Of a stretch of 64,000 nucleotides of DNA, positions 33,480 to 45,777 are shown piece after piece (position 1 is the first letter of the stretch; every line of letters begins with the position of its first letter). The notes below the pieces were generated by a model. It was given only the letters and a program-made list of their open reading frames with translations. It did not search any database and was not told where the DNA came from. Origin of the DNA: Corylus avellana (lineage: Eukaryota; Streptophyta; Magnoliopsida; Fagales; Betulaceae). The translations under genes and the position numbers were made by a program. The DNA lies in contig NC_081551.1 of the NCBI RefSeq assembly GCF_901000735.1, positions 12,965,700-13,029,699 on the forward strand. Reading direction: 5' to 3'.

Positions 33480-34821
33480 TGTTGTGCAAATTTATTTAAC
33501 TCGCAAGTGCACGAATCAATTGTAGTTTAATGGATTGCAAGTGCGAGGTCGATCCCACAGAGAATTGTATTTTTGAAATAGCAATTTATATCTAAACTAA
33601 TTAAATCCTAATCTAGTTCCAAAAGGGTTTTGATTTTTGAGTTTTGAAAATTAAAGGATAAATATAAACTAAATAAAATAAGTAAATCTAAGGATAAAGG
33701 TACTAAGGTTTGAGAATTCACACTCACCAAATCATAACAACATACTTTATGTTCATCAATATTAATCTGAAGTTCTCACAAATTAAATCATAGATATGTT
33801 TTACTATGCTTCAAATAATTAATCAAAATCATCCCATGTATCCATTCATTGACCAAATCACAAAAGGAATCCAAATTCAATTGAAACACAAGATGTATCC
33901 GTAGAACAAATCACAAGGGATATCCAATTTTTATGAGTTAAAAGCCAAGCAATCAATCATATGACATTATCTCAAATCATCACATGTATCATTGAATCAC
34001 AAGAGATATCCAAGAATCAATACATACAATTGATTAAAAGTAAAACAATTGAAATAAAAAAACCCAATAAAATCAGAATAATAAAAACTTACATAAAAGT
34101 GATGTTGTTCTTCATCGGTGAGGCTTCATCCCCAACCTTAGTTGGGAATTTAGTTCCACATAAAAATAAAACCTAAACTAAAGAAAACCTAAACTAAAAA
34201 GATAAAAACTGTAGAATTTTGCTCTCTAAGATTGTGTATCTTTTCTTGAATGCAAAGAAGTCTATTTATAGGCTTAGGGAAGTCCTAGAAGCCCAAGTAA
34301 ACCTAGATAATTCGGAGGTCTGTCTCCCAGTCAAAATAGAAGTCTGAAATCGGAATAGGATTCGTCCAAATTTGTGTCTCTTAATTGCGGAGCGATTTTG
34401 ACATAGAAACCGTCCGAATTACGAAAATCCTATTTCACAAAAAATTGTAGTATTTTGAGCTAGCTTTCAAATGCCGTTTGAATCACTTCAATCCGATATT
34501 TGACCGGAGAGTTATGGTCAAAATACTAAGACGTGTGCAGAATCTGAATTTGAATCCGATCCGAAATCTTATCCAATCTGAACTTTAATCTGATTTAACC
34601 TTTTCTTGGATTTGGTTAGACTTAACCACATCATCTAGGTCTTCTCAAAGTATGCTTTCTTCCAAACTTCGCATTTTTCCCTTTAAAGCTGTAGTTTTTC
34701 TTCAACGACCTGCAAAATACTAAAAACACAAAACTAACACAAAACATTAAATAACGACACAACTAAATGATTAACTAATGTAAATAAAGGGGTTCAAATA
34801 TGCAATATTTGGCACTTATCA
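33480..34821 (-). repeat. 5' LTR of the nested minus-strand element
   Basis: 1342 bp, reading tgataagtgcc to tgcacaaca on the minus strand. The TATA box is at 34263-34270. Confidence 0.88.
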
Positions 34822-35152
34822 GCATGCATTAAGTATATCGATATAATTGTTAGCATTGGCATATTGTTTATCTTAATTGAGTCGGATTAGCGGTGGATGT
34901 CAAAACTCTAGCCCTTGAGTTCTTTTTATCTTTTATTACCTTTTTATTTTATTGTTTCAAATCAATCAGTGACAATTGGTTTAATTTTGTTAATTAATTA
35001 GGAAATTACATTCTAAGCTTAATTTCACAATCCTCGTGGGAATGATCTCATATTTGCTTGCTATACTATCATATTGATCTTGTGCACTTGTGAGTAAAAC
35101 GTATTGATTATTTGCCTATTAATTTAGGTAAGTATCTGGCATAACAAGTTTT

Positions 35153-35170
35153 TGGCGCCATTGCCGGGGA
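35153..35170 (+). promoter_or_regulatory. Primer binding site, tRNA-Asp
   Basis: 17 of 18 bases match the tRNA-Asp complement. It is 6 bases after the LTR end at 35146. Confidence 0.88.
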
Positions 35171-35464
35171 TTGTATTAAATTTTCTTTAGAATTTTTTTC
35201 CTTAAAGTTAGTTTATTTTTATCCATTTAAATTCTGTTTTTTTTTTTTTTTCAAGACCGATTTTGGGTTACGGAGGTGCACTCGAGCACCCATTCCAGGA
35301 GCTCGAGTGCACTAGTACAATCAAGCGCAGAAGCCCGTGCGATTGATCGCACATCCTGATAGTAGCACTCCAAAGCTGCAACTTCAGGCCGGTTGTAAGT
35401 TTTTCCTTTTATTTTTGTTTTTATTTTTGTTTTATTTTTTAATTTCCTTTTTGTTTTTGTTTTC

Positions 35465-36630
35465 ATGTGGGGAGGCATACCAACACCCCATTGACCATGT
35501 TCTTATTGCCATAACCCCTATCACCATGTTAGAGATTGTCCTTCAACAAGACAATTTTCTAACAATTCTTATGGGCATATGAACACACCATTCTCTAGAC
35601 TAAGGAATGACTGCTTTTCTGATTCCTATAAACTAATGCAATCCATTGCCAAGACAGAAGCTCACGAAGAGGAGCCATATCTCATCAATTGGCCTCAACA
35701 ATAACAAGAAGAGTCGCCTCCTCTAAAGAGTTCTAACTTAGAAGAAACATTGTCAGCTTTCCTTGGCAACAGCCAATAATCAACTACTGCAATCCATTAC
35801 CAAGACAAAAGCTCACGAAGATGAGCCATATCCCATCAATTGGCCTCAACAATACCAAGAAGTCGAGAAGAGCCACCTCCTCCGAAGAGTTCTAACTTAT
35901 AAGAAACGCTGTCAGCTTTTCTCAACAACAGTAAGGCCAATAATCAACTGCTGCAATCCATTGCCAAGATAGAAGCTCACGAAGAGGAGCCATCTCCCAT
36001 CTATTGGCCTCAACAATACCAAGAAGAGGAGCCAACTCCTCTATAGAGTTATGACTTTTCAGCTCTTCTTAGCAAATTTAAAAGCCAAGTGGAGGAAGGT
36101 AAACAAATGTTGCAATCTATCTCCAAGATAGATGATATCCCCAATAGAGAAGAAAAAGAAGAGCTTAAGAGTCAGTTGGTGGCCAATCCTAAGGGACACT
36201 ACATGGAGGAGGAGTGCACTTACTATTATGAGCAAGCTATCACCACATTGAGGAGTGAAGAAGTGGTTGAAAATCAACTGGAAGAAAGGAAGGAGAAAAA
36301 TGAGGTTCCACAAGATCTACATTGGGAAGAAGGCAAGGAAGTAAGAACTGAGGCTTCTTCAACATCAACTCCTATTCCAGAGACACCAAGAGGCTAGGAG
36401 AGTAGACTGTTAGGGCTATTAGACGAGCAACTGTTTGAGAAGACTCTGAGTGATCTACCCCGATCTGAGGATAGTTGGAATTACCTATCTGAAGGAAAAA
36501 TTTATTCTCTTGGTCTAAGAGAAGAAAAGATTGGTGCTTCAAATTTAAACCTAAGGGTCAGAAAGAAATGAGCACATCAAGGATGAGGATTCCGTTGGCT
36601 TGGCGGATCCCATATATTTTGACTAAAAGA
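35465..36630 (+). pseudogene. Mini-Gag pseudogene, copy 2
   Basis: Starts ATG TGG GGA GGC like its relatives, with a TGA at the tenth codon. The zinc knuckle CSYCHNPYHHVRDC then follows. Downstream are a triplicated linker segment with stops and frameshifts (35633-36060), the MEEE/HYMEEE and ITTLRSEEVVENQ blocks, EKTLSDLPRSED and the KDWCFKFK end. It is homologous to 53607-54875 but decayed. A near-identical copy is 61956-63121. Confidence 0.75.
35633..36060 (+). repeat. Triplicated segment within the mini-Gag
   Basis: Three tandem units of about 151, 164 and 110 bases begin with 'tgcaatccatt' at 35637, 35788 and 35952. They encode QSI.K.EAHE.EP...NWPQQ. The unit lengths are not multiples of three, so the frame shifts. 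Confidence 0.75.
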
Positions 36631-37264
36631 GTTAGCTTCAAAGGTTCGAGCGTAGGCCCTATGCACTCAAAGCCTCCATTAAGCTAGGGCACATGATCTC
36701 CTTCTAGGTTATAGCTTTTCCATTGTTGTCCATTTTCATTCCTTGATTATATGTTTACAACAATGTGTTGCACTTGACTGGTATTTGGTTCGAGTATCAT
36801 TTATTTGTTTTAGGGACAAAGTATCTTGCATTCAAGTTTGGGGGTATGCTATGAGCCATACCTATTCCAACCAGTTTTCTCATCTCCCGGGTACGATCTT
36901 TCCATTATCTCGACACAATGAGGGCAATGTGTAATTCAAGTTTGGGGGTATGGGAGACACACACACACTTTGTCTTGTCCAAAATTTTGAAAATTTTAAA
37001 AAATGCATGTTCATGTTATTCTTTAGATTTTGGTTGATCTAGAAACTGTGATTTGAATTTCATTGCTAAGCTTAAAATGATGAACACATGATCTGATGAT
37101 TAGAATTTCTAAAGTCTTGTTACTCACTTTTGGCATTTAAGAATTTACTTGTTTTAATTTTAAAATGCCACAAGCACATTAACACATAATTTGTGATGTA
37201 TGACATGTGAATCTGATTGTGTATGTTTTCAATGTCTTGGGTGAAGCTGGGTGACTTGTTGGAT
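36631..37264 (+). other. 3' region of the mini-Gag element, cut before its LTR
   Basis: Two polypurine-like tracts (about 36829 and 36937) match the 3' region of the tandem array. Homology stops near 37265, where a minus-strand LTR fragment begins, so the conserved block, true polypurine tract and 3' LTR are lost. Confidence 0.65.
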
Positions 37265-38260
37265 GGATACTTTACCTCACCAAATCAAAGCACACATTCT
37301 TATATTTTGCTCATACAACCGACAAATGATAAAGCCCTATGCATTGTTCTATGTTTCAAAAAAAATACATATTGAAACATTCAATGAATCCATCTATGTA
37401 CAAATCACAACGAATACCCAATTGAAGTCAAATTATCCAATGTCTCCGTTTGATTTACGAATCAGAATGGATATCCAATTTCAATCGAATGATACAATGT
37501 ATCCATCGGATGAAACATATCGAATATCCAATGTTTACACAAATTATGATCACAACATTCAATTAAAAGAGTTTAATCAAATAACTGAATTGAAATAAAG
37601 TAACAATTTTATTAAGCGTCGAAATTGTACGAACAAAACAACGAGAATGTAATTGCTAATCAATGGCGAGGCTTCATAGTCAACCTTAGTTGAAGGTTTT
37701 AGCCTCTCATGACTATAAACATCATAATAAAATGAATTGAAAACATTAAAATTAACCAACCTACAAAGGAAAATAAATTCAGCCCTACAAATGCAAAGAG
37801 AATCAAAAATATCGACTGAACGGCGCCCCCTTGGTGCGTTTACAAAGAAAAGAATGCTAATTATAATGTTTAATTTAGGGTTTTAGCACTGCTAGGTTGG
37901 ACGAATGCGCTCAAGCACACACTAGGTGCGCTCAATCACACTCGGGCATGCTTCAGCTCTTCTGCGGCGCAGCGCATGGGCGCTGCTTGCTTGGGTGTAT
38001 GCGAGAGTGTGCTCGAGCGTGCCTTTCCTGGGCTTGAGCACAGATGCGCTCAAGCGTGGTGTTGTGCGCTCGATCCCAACTTCTAGAATTTCATTTTTTC
38101 CCGCTTCTTTGCAACTTTCACATTAAGACCGCAATTTTCTCTCAACAACCAGCAAAACACTAAGACACCAAAACTAACACAAACATCAAAACATAATAAA
38201 GCTAAAGGCTTAACAAATGCAAATTAAGGGGCCCAAATATGCAATATTTGGCACTCATCA
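37265..38260 (-). repeat. Truncated minus-strand Athila-type LTR
   Basis: Ends ggcactcatca at 38260 as in the LTR at 4623, but lacks its other end. It contains palindromic ctcgagcg-type motifs (37905-38070). Confidence 0.75.
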
Positions 38261-38402
38261 ATACACCTTGTATAATCGAGAAGCACAAAAGGTGAACTAC
38301 AGGAAAGGCGACATGTGGGGGTAATCATGAAAAATGGATAAGATTCTTTAAAATATTCCTCAAAAGACGAGCATGTGCAGAAAAAGAGGAAGTATGACAC
38401 GT

Positions 38403-39761
38403 GATGATGATAAGCACTAAAATATATGTATTTTAGCTCCTCGATTTATATTTGTTACTTCCTTAGTTGTGTTAGTTTGTGCAATTTTATTTCCTTTTTG
38501 TACTTTCTTTCTTTTCTAGGTTTTTGGAAGAAAATGAAGTATTTCTGGAAGTATCGGGCTTAAAGAGCAAATTTGGGAAAAGCTAGAGGTTCTAGTAGTG
38601 CGATCAATCACAGTGGACCTGCGCTCGAGCGCACTACCAGAGAATGTCAAAGAACAAGCGCAGACTTGCGCTCGTGCGAAGTAGAAGGAGGCTCGATCGC
38701 AGACCTGCGATCGAGTGCACATCGGCCGCGATCGAGCATACCTGTGCCTGAAGAGCAAGGCTGCAGCTGCCTATTCCAAGAAGTGCCCTTTTTCACCCCA
38801 ACTTGGGTTTTCAAAACCCTAGGTGAACTAGAACGCAAAAACTACAATTTTTAGGGTTTCTGGAGTGTTCCTAAGGCCTATAAATAGACCTTAAGCTTAT
38901 AGAATAGACACACAATTTTAATGAGAAGAATGGGAGGCTCTTCAAGCTCAAGTTTCGGGTTTATTCTTTTCCTTCTATTTTATTTTATGAAGATGTTTAA
39001 CATCAAACTCATGTGTAACTAAACTCCTTAGTAGGGCTAGATTAAAGCTCTAACTATGTTTATTTAATATTTCAATATTGGCGCCTTTGTGATAATCATA
39101 CGGTGATGCTTAACTTGATAAATTCTTGTTTTATTGAATTCCTCATATGTGTGGACCTGATCAACATATGCATGTGGTATGGATTAGTTATTTAAATCAA
39201 TTTCGATGATCGAGTCCTGGGCTTAATAGAGTAACAAAAGAATTCCTCACGGGTTCTTGGGTTAATCAACACGGAAATCCGGGAGTAGACACCCATGCCC
39301 TAGGTTCCATGTGTTTGTTGATTTCCACAGGTTTATGCTTTCTTAAAGAACAACTTAGTAGACACTCATGCTAAATCCTTTAAGAAATAAAGGAATTAGA
39401 GTAAACACGCATACCTAATTCAATGCTTAGGGAAATCAATAGCTTAAGGAGTAGACACCCATACCCTTCGGTTGGCAAACATTAGGTATTCATAATATGA
39501 TTAAAGCATTGGCATATTGTTATATTATTTAAGCATGATTAGTGGTGGACATCAAAGTCCTACCTTTATCTTTATTAAGTCAAAAATCAATCTTTGTTTT
39601 GTTTTAATTACATAATTTATTTTAAGCAAAATTTACGGCAATCCTCATGGGGAATGATCTCGTACTTGCACCCTATACTACTATTTTGATCTTGTGCACT
39701 TACGAGTTAAACGTACATTTATTTGCCTATTAATTTAGGTGGATATTTGCACAACAGATGA
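38403..39761 (+). mobile_element. Solo LTR (Athila-type) with target duplication gatga
   Basis: The LTR is 38408-39756 (1349 bp), tgataagcac to gcacaaca, with perfect gatga on both sides (38403-38407 and 39757-39761). TATA box 38879-38886. Palindrome array 38596-38745. Leader hairpin 3 has stem gaattag/ctaattc (39393-39421). Confidence 0.92.
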
Positions 39762-39770
39762 CAGAGGGAA

Positions 39771-41519
39771 TGTAACGCCCCAAGTTCTAGAGGTAGAGCG
39801 ATTAGGAGCAATTGGAACGTATTCTTTTTAAAAATAAAAATAATTCTCCTAATATAAGATCACCACAGAAACATAACTTCACCAGAGAACTATAATTTCT
39901 CATTATAAAATCACAAACACATAAAGTACTAGTATTCAATAATCTCATAAGCAATAAAGTTACACCGTCTATGCTTATCCAAAGCCGTCTAGTCTATAGA
40001 ATGGAGTACCAAACACTTCTACTGCTACTGCTCCTGCTAGTCCATAAAGCATTGATAGGATCTTTAGCAACTAAGAGGCCCACGGGTACCCATGTCCTCA
40101 GTACTAAGATATATAGAGCAATCTGAAAAAAGATGTATAGGGAGAAGGGGTGAGTTCAACAACTCAGTAAGTAGCCACAACCCCAAGATGCTATAAAACA
40201 TGCTATGCAGATTTTTTTGTCAAAATCTCTGTCATGCACAATAACAATTTATGCAGAATAACATAATTAACAAAATAAGCATGATAGTTGCAAAATGAGT
40301 AAGCACTTCCTTTTACTTTCCTTTCAAAATAATTGTTTTACCCTTTGACCCGACGCCACAAATTTACCATGAGCAGCGCACGTTGACTTGTCCCGAAGGA
40401 CCTATATGCTCATCCTCTCGTCACAAGGGAGGGCTACAGGTTGGGAACTTCCCTAGGTGAAGGCCACCTGGCCCGTAGCACACACCTTCTCGTAACCGTC
40501 CTTCGGTGTGCTTGCCATGCTACCCTATGCGGTACCGATCGTCACTATAATCGTGTCTCGGGTTAAACATTTATAACCATCAATGCACATATAACATTTC
40601 ATATGATCTGTAACCTCATCGGTAACTGTATGTTATGCCATGAACTTTGAGAGCTCTTTTCATTCATAATTGCAGTCATGCATAAATCATAAAATATGGT
40701 AACTGTAACACGTAAAATTCTTAAACAACGACATATGATTGAATAAAACTTGGCATTAAAATATGAAAGGAAATGCAATTGAAAATCATGTAAGTGAATT
40801 CTTTATAAAATCCCCAACATTTTTCCAAAGATTTATAATAAAATTTGTTGGGGTTTTTGATGTTGTGTCCCCTTACCTGGCATTGCATGCCCTTATTTTG
40901 AATCTGCATCCAACTCACAATTCCTACAACGGAGGTAAAAAGTGCCTTAGTCATCAATTCGTTTTCAAGTCTCAATCATGCATCACTTTAGTTGCTAAGG
41001 ATCTTAACTCTAATCTCTATCCCACCATCATATATCCTTAACCAAAAACATTATAGTGACATCAACCCTACCGTGCTTGATTTATATGCCCCACATAGAA
41101 TTCTAATAATCAACTCCACTAAGGCCTTAATCTAACCAATTGCTTTACACTAAAACACCAAGGTTATAATATTCTTTTTACTTTAAAATCATTCGACTAC
41201 AATTAACAGCTTAAGCAGTCTATCTAGCCATAATATCGCTCTCTTCCTAAGCCATTTAATTTAGCAACTCTCAATATCAAAAGCTTAGAAACATATACAA
41301 CAATTACTCTAATTATTTGACATATTAGCACCTAAACCCAATAAGCACCAACTTCCATGGATCCCATGATAATTTATGGTCAATTAACACTCTAAAAATA
41401 ATTAACCCCTCCAAATAGCAATTCAAGTGTTCATACACTAAAAGCCCTAATTAAATTCTAGGAATTTAGCTTTATACTAAAAATACCATAAAAGATGTGA
41501 AAATATTACCTTAGGGAGT

Positions 41520-41557
<38 letters not shown>

Positions 41558-42591
41558 TTCTTCCTCCTCTTTCTTTCTCTTCTTTCTTTTCTTTCTTCTC
41601 TCTTTCCTTTCTTTTCTTCTCTTTTCTCTTCTCTCTTTCTTCCGGTTCTCTCCCTCATCTCACGCTCACTTGAGTTGTAAGCATTTGAGAGGAAAAGATA
41701 TGCTTAAATACCTACCTTATGTGGGAGTGACACCTTAAATGTTTGCCACATGCACTCATCACCACAAGACAAGCATCGAGAGAGAAATTGTGAAACCATG
41801 CTGAAGGACATGTGTAGAGTAGATGGCTTCAAAATAGCTGATTGGGCTGGCATGAAATACAAGTGTCAAGGAAAGGGATGAACAAAGACACGTTGGTTTG
41901 AGTTCATTTCTTGGGGGCTAAGGTGATTAGGGAATTTTTAAGTAAACAATTAAGTATCTCTTAGATTTCAAGAAGGCCTCTAATTGGTTAAAAAGGAAAT
42001 CCTACTTTAATGGATCCTCTTTTATATAATATATATATATATCCTCAATAAATATAATCCTTTTGACTACCACATACCTAAAACTCGTGGTCTACTAGGT
42101 TCATCAACCCATCCAATTAATTCCCAAATCACAGCTACTTTAACTACTTGATAGCTTGACCTATTAAATTTCGAAAAATCATAACTTTTTCAATTTAACT
42201 CTAAATGACACGAAATTTGGCTTGAAATTTTCCTCATTCAAAGAATCACAACATATCCAAAAATCATAGAAATCCATAACCCTTTGGTACCTCAAAAGTC
42301 CCTCGAAATCCTGTGCCTCTGTTTGACTAAAATTCCTATTTTGGCACTTTCTTATGATTCTATAAGGTCTTAAAACAGATTTATTTAAGGTCACTCAGAG
42401 AATTTTCGGCGTCTGAAACAATGTGACTTTTCTTTCAATAACCCACTAAAATTCTAACTAGCAATTTTCTATCATCTTTCACATTAAGTCTATTTACCTA
42501 ACTCCATATAAATCTTAATAAAATTGCAAATCCTCCTTATCCTTGATGTTAAGATCACCTTTATTCTAGGTATAAATTTTGGGGTATTACA
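39771..42591 (-). mobile_element. Tekay/Del-type LTR, about 2.8 kb
   Basis: Plus-strand start tgtaacgcccc and end ggggtattaca are imperfect inverses. On the minus strand the LTR is preceded by the polypurine tract aaggggggaagga (42592-42604). It contains a (TA)n run (41524-41555) and a pyrimidine tract (41556-41660). A single LTR is the simplest reading. I found no primer site at its left edge. Confidence 0.65.
41524..41660 (+). repeat. Microsatellite: (TA)n then TC-rich tract
   Basis: A pure TA run of about 32 bases followed by about 105 bases of almost only T and C. Confidence 0.9.
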
Positions 42592-45500
42592 TCCTTCCCC
42601 CCTTATAAAAATTCCGTCCTCTGAATTTGCTACTAGCAAAACTTACTTGGAATTTCCTTCCTTAAAGTACAATGTTATCAGCATTAATGCCTTGAGCTTT
42701 CATGATATTCCTAGTATTTGTTTGGCACATTCCACCATCTACATTCACCATTTAACCAAGGTTAAGTGTTGTGGGTAAAGCATAACTCCTATACAAAAAG
42801 AATGTTCAGACTTGATACTGATTCCAAAATCAAATAACACTATACGTAAAAAGACATGCATATATCGCCTTAATTCTATATCATCAATTCCACTGATTTA
42901 CTCTTACAACAACCTGCCTTAATAACTTTCAACATGTACTTTGACCCAACTAATTGTTCTTCTCAAGTTCTTTCTATTACAAGGTAGTTATCCTTTAAAA
43001 TCCAACCAGCCATGAGTCATTCAAAAGTGTTAACCTCATTCCAAATTACCTCATACTTATCATTATAACAAAATGTTTGTTATAGCCCAGAAAGCAACTC
43101 ACTCACCCTCAAGAGTATTAGCTACCTTGATTATGACAAACAACAAACTCTAATTGACGACTTAGATGTGGTAAACAGTAAGGAACCATATAATGAAACC
43201 AAAATCAATGATCTAAATGAAGCAACCTTTCCACAAAAATTCAAGGTGGCTAAATACCACGTGACCATCTTTCCTTCCAAAATTCACTATTAATTTTGCA
43301 AGTAAACATAATATCTCTTAACTTAAAATCAAACAACAATTCTAATTACAATGTTTAGTCTAGTCCACAAGTACACACACTAAAATCCACAAGGCTTTCA
43401 ACATGCAGTCCATAAATCACTGACATACCTTATTTCCTTAATCATGCACGGGATGATTTGTACAAAATCCAATCATTCCATAGACTATCTAGAAATACAA
43501 AAGTAGAACGAAATCAATAATCTCATCAATAACTCAAGGGTATATCAATCACTATTCCAAACCTTAAACTTAGCACAAAAGTGTTCCTTTAAGTGTCCAT
43601 AATCCTTTGGGTGTCGTCAACACATGAATGCTCTTATAATACTTATACCTCAATATTGGTAAATGAACCTCGTGTCCAATTGGAACTCTTCATCTCATTA
43701 ATATTCTTATTCCGTTATCAATAAGTTAGATCACAAAATTTAAGTATTTTGGAACTTGACATTCTCAAAAGCCATCGACTATGTTGCTATACCTCAATTA
43801 AGCACATTAGTCAAAAACTTCAACACTTTTTACATCAATAATAATAATCCCATAATTTCTCTTGATCCAAAAACTCTAGATGTTTAAAAATTTATCCCTC
43901 ATCACAAGAATTCAGAAAACTTTTTGATACCAATAATAACTCCGACCATATTTCCAAGGTACTATCACCATACTTCTAAACCTTCAATGCCCATTTACTA
44001 TCATCAGTCATCCAATCACAATCTTTTGACCAAGCATAAGTATTCTCTAATGACCATCTAAACTTGAATTGATCTCAAAAGAGTCGGTGAAATCTCAAGT
44101 ATTTAGTCATACTCAATTTCATTAAACACTTAAGCTAAAATTCCATTGTATATGCTGATCAATAATCTCTTTTTTACTAAGTACCTCGAACAGTAATATT
44201 GTCATACATATATAACTTCAACCTCAAAGTTTTGACACATATATTACCTAATGTTTAAGATGTCATCATGTATCTATACTTTCATATGAGGCTCAACAAG
44301 AATCAATAACCCATTTAATCTTATCAAATCTTCTTACTCTTATACCCAAGTACAATCGTTAACAACTCCCCATCCTCATAAATCTGAAATTGAATTCAAT
44401 AGGATGCATTTAACAGTTATATCTTGCAATTGTAGTGCTTATATCAATAATCCCATACAAGAAAATCAAAAACCCAACCTTCAATCATTCAGCCCCATAT
44501 ATTCCTCAACCATAAATCAAAAGAATTGTCCATAATAGAAATATCAAAAGTCGATCAACCACTAGATTACCTCTTCCAATTTCAATTATCACAGAATTAC
44601 CCAAGAAGTTTGATTTACAGATACGATAATGAGCTTCCTACCATATTGCTAGGGTGTTAATCAAACCACTAAGTTATGATCAAACCTTCATCCACATTTG
44701 CCAAATTTTCCCTATAACTTTAAGAAAGACAGTCTCCATATCATAATATGAATTTATCTTTGGTCATTCTCTTCTCTAAAACTTAAAGTGACCTTTGATA
44801 AATGATTGATTCAAACATCTACTGATTTGTCACTTAAATTGAAATTTCCGTTGCTGACCAATAGTAATCTTTCTTAATATTTACCTCAAACCATAACATG
44901 GATCATACCTATGCAAAAACAGCTTCCAAACAAAGCACTGCAATAAAATTATGAAGTAATTTCCTTCGAGAAAATCATCCTTAAATCCACTAATTCGCAC
45001 CATAACAATAATCCTACAATCCTAATGAATCCAACTTTACCCAAAGTAATATATTCCTTAAAACGCCGTTTAAAGACGAACCATCAATTAACTTTAGTAC
45101 CTTTACTCCATAATCAAAAATCAAGGATAGCCGCTTATATCTTAAGATCGACCAAGTCCAAAAATTAGCAACCCATACTATTCTTTGGAAATCATATCAA
45201 TGTTGAATCCTTGAACAAATCACATCCCTAAGACTCAATAAGATATCTCAAAATATAATACGTCTTCAATTAAAGTCTAATATCAAAATACAACAATTAT
45301 AACTTCCATATATCTAAATGAATTACTTATCCAACTTTACCAAACATATACATCATAAATCCATCTTACCCTTATAGTGAAGATTATAGAATCTTGCAGA
45401 TTCATAAACCCAATTTTTTGCAAGAAATTCCTAGTCTCATTCGAAACCTCAAATCCTTTCATTAATCATCAAACATCAACCACAAAAATCTCAAATGTAC

Positions 45501-45777
45501 ATAGTCTAGAGATCAGGGTCTGTGTACCTCAATACTCATGATGATCAAATAATCATCCGGTCACTCCTATGACCATTATTGATATAATTCTAATAATTTT
45601 AATCTTAGCCAATCTTAGCATTCTCTTCACAGTCCTCAATATATCATCACTATGAATTTCTCATCCCTTGAATTTAATATACATCCTACTAAAAAATTTT
45701 AAACCACAGTAGTACGGAATGTATATCTCCTTGTAAGAATCATAAATCCCACTTATCACAAGATTTATTGTAGTGTT
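42592..45777 (-). other. G-poor tract without ORFs, probably decayed internal region
   Basis: It directly adjoins the polypurine tract of the 2.8-kb LTR, so it should be the 3' internal part of that minus-strand element. I cannot recognise pol in it, and apart from one frame at its left edge no frame of 60 codons exists on either strand. In sampled lines C outnumbers G about two-fold or more on the plus strand. Confidence 0.45.

Larger units (their letters stand above)
32182..34826 (-). mobile_element. Minus-strand Athila-type deletion derivative, 2635 bp, duplication gcatg
   Basis: The element is 32187-34821, flanked by gcatg (32182-32186 and 34822-34826). It has a complete 5' LTR (33480-34821), a perfect primer site, a gag fragment and only the last about 370 bp of the 3' LTR (32187-32557). 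A deletion has joined gag to the middle of the 3' LTR. The second copy of this region (near 61313) preserves the empty site acatg. The 2640-bp offset between the two copies equals the element plus one duplication. Confidence 0.92.
31590..35146 (+). mobile_element. 5'-truncated Athila-type LTR, interrupted by a nested element
   Basis: Plus-strand LTR remnant lacking its first part. The TATA box is at 31635-31642 and leader loops of the agtagatacc class follow. It is interrupted at 32182-34826 and ends ataaca at 35146, followed by a tRNA-Asp primer site. The uninterrupted second copy is 60721-61637. Confidence 0.82.
29350..37510. repeat. Duplicated segment, copy 1
   Basis: Near-identical to 58480-64000. 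Only about a dozen single-base differences are apparent by eye, plus the 2635-bp insertion present only here. The offset is 29131 before the insertion and 26491 after it, with a 1-base shift near 37359. Confidence 0.93.

Noticed and set aside
37265..38260. Considered a complete solo LTR
   Set aside because: Only one end matches the family; the other joins the middle of the mini-Gag element's 3' region, so it is a truncated fragment.
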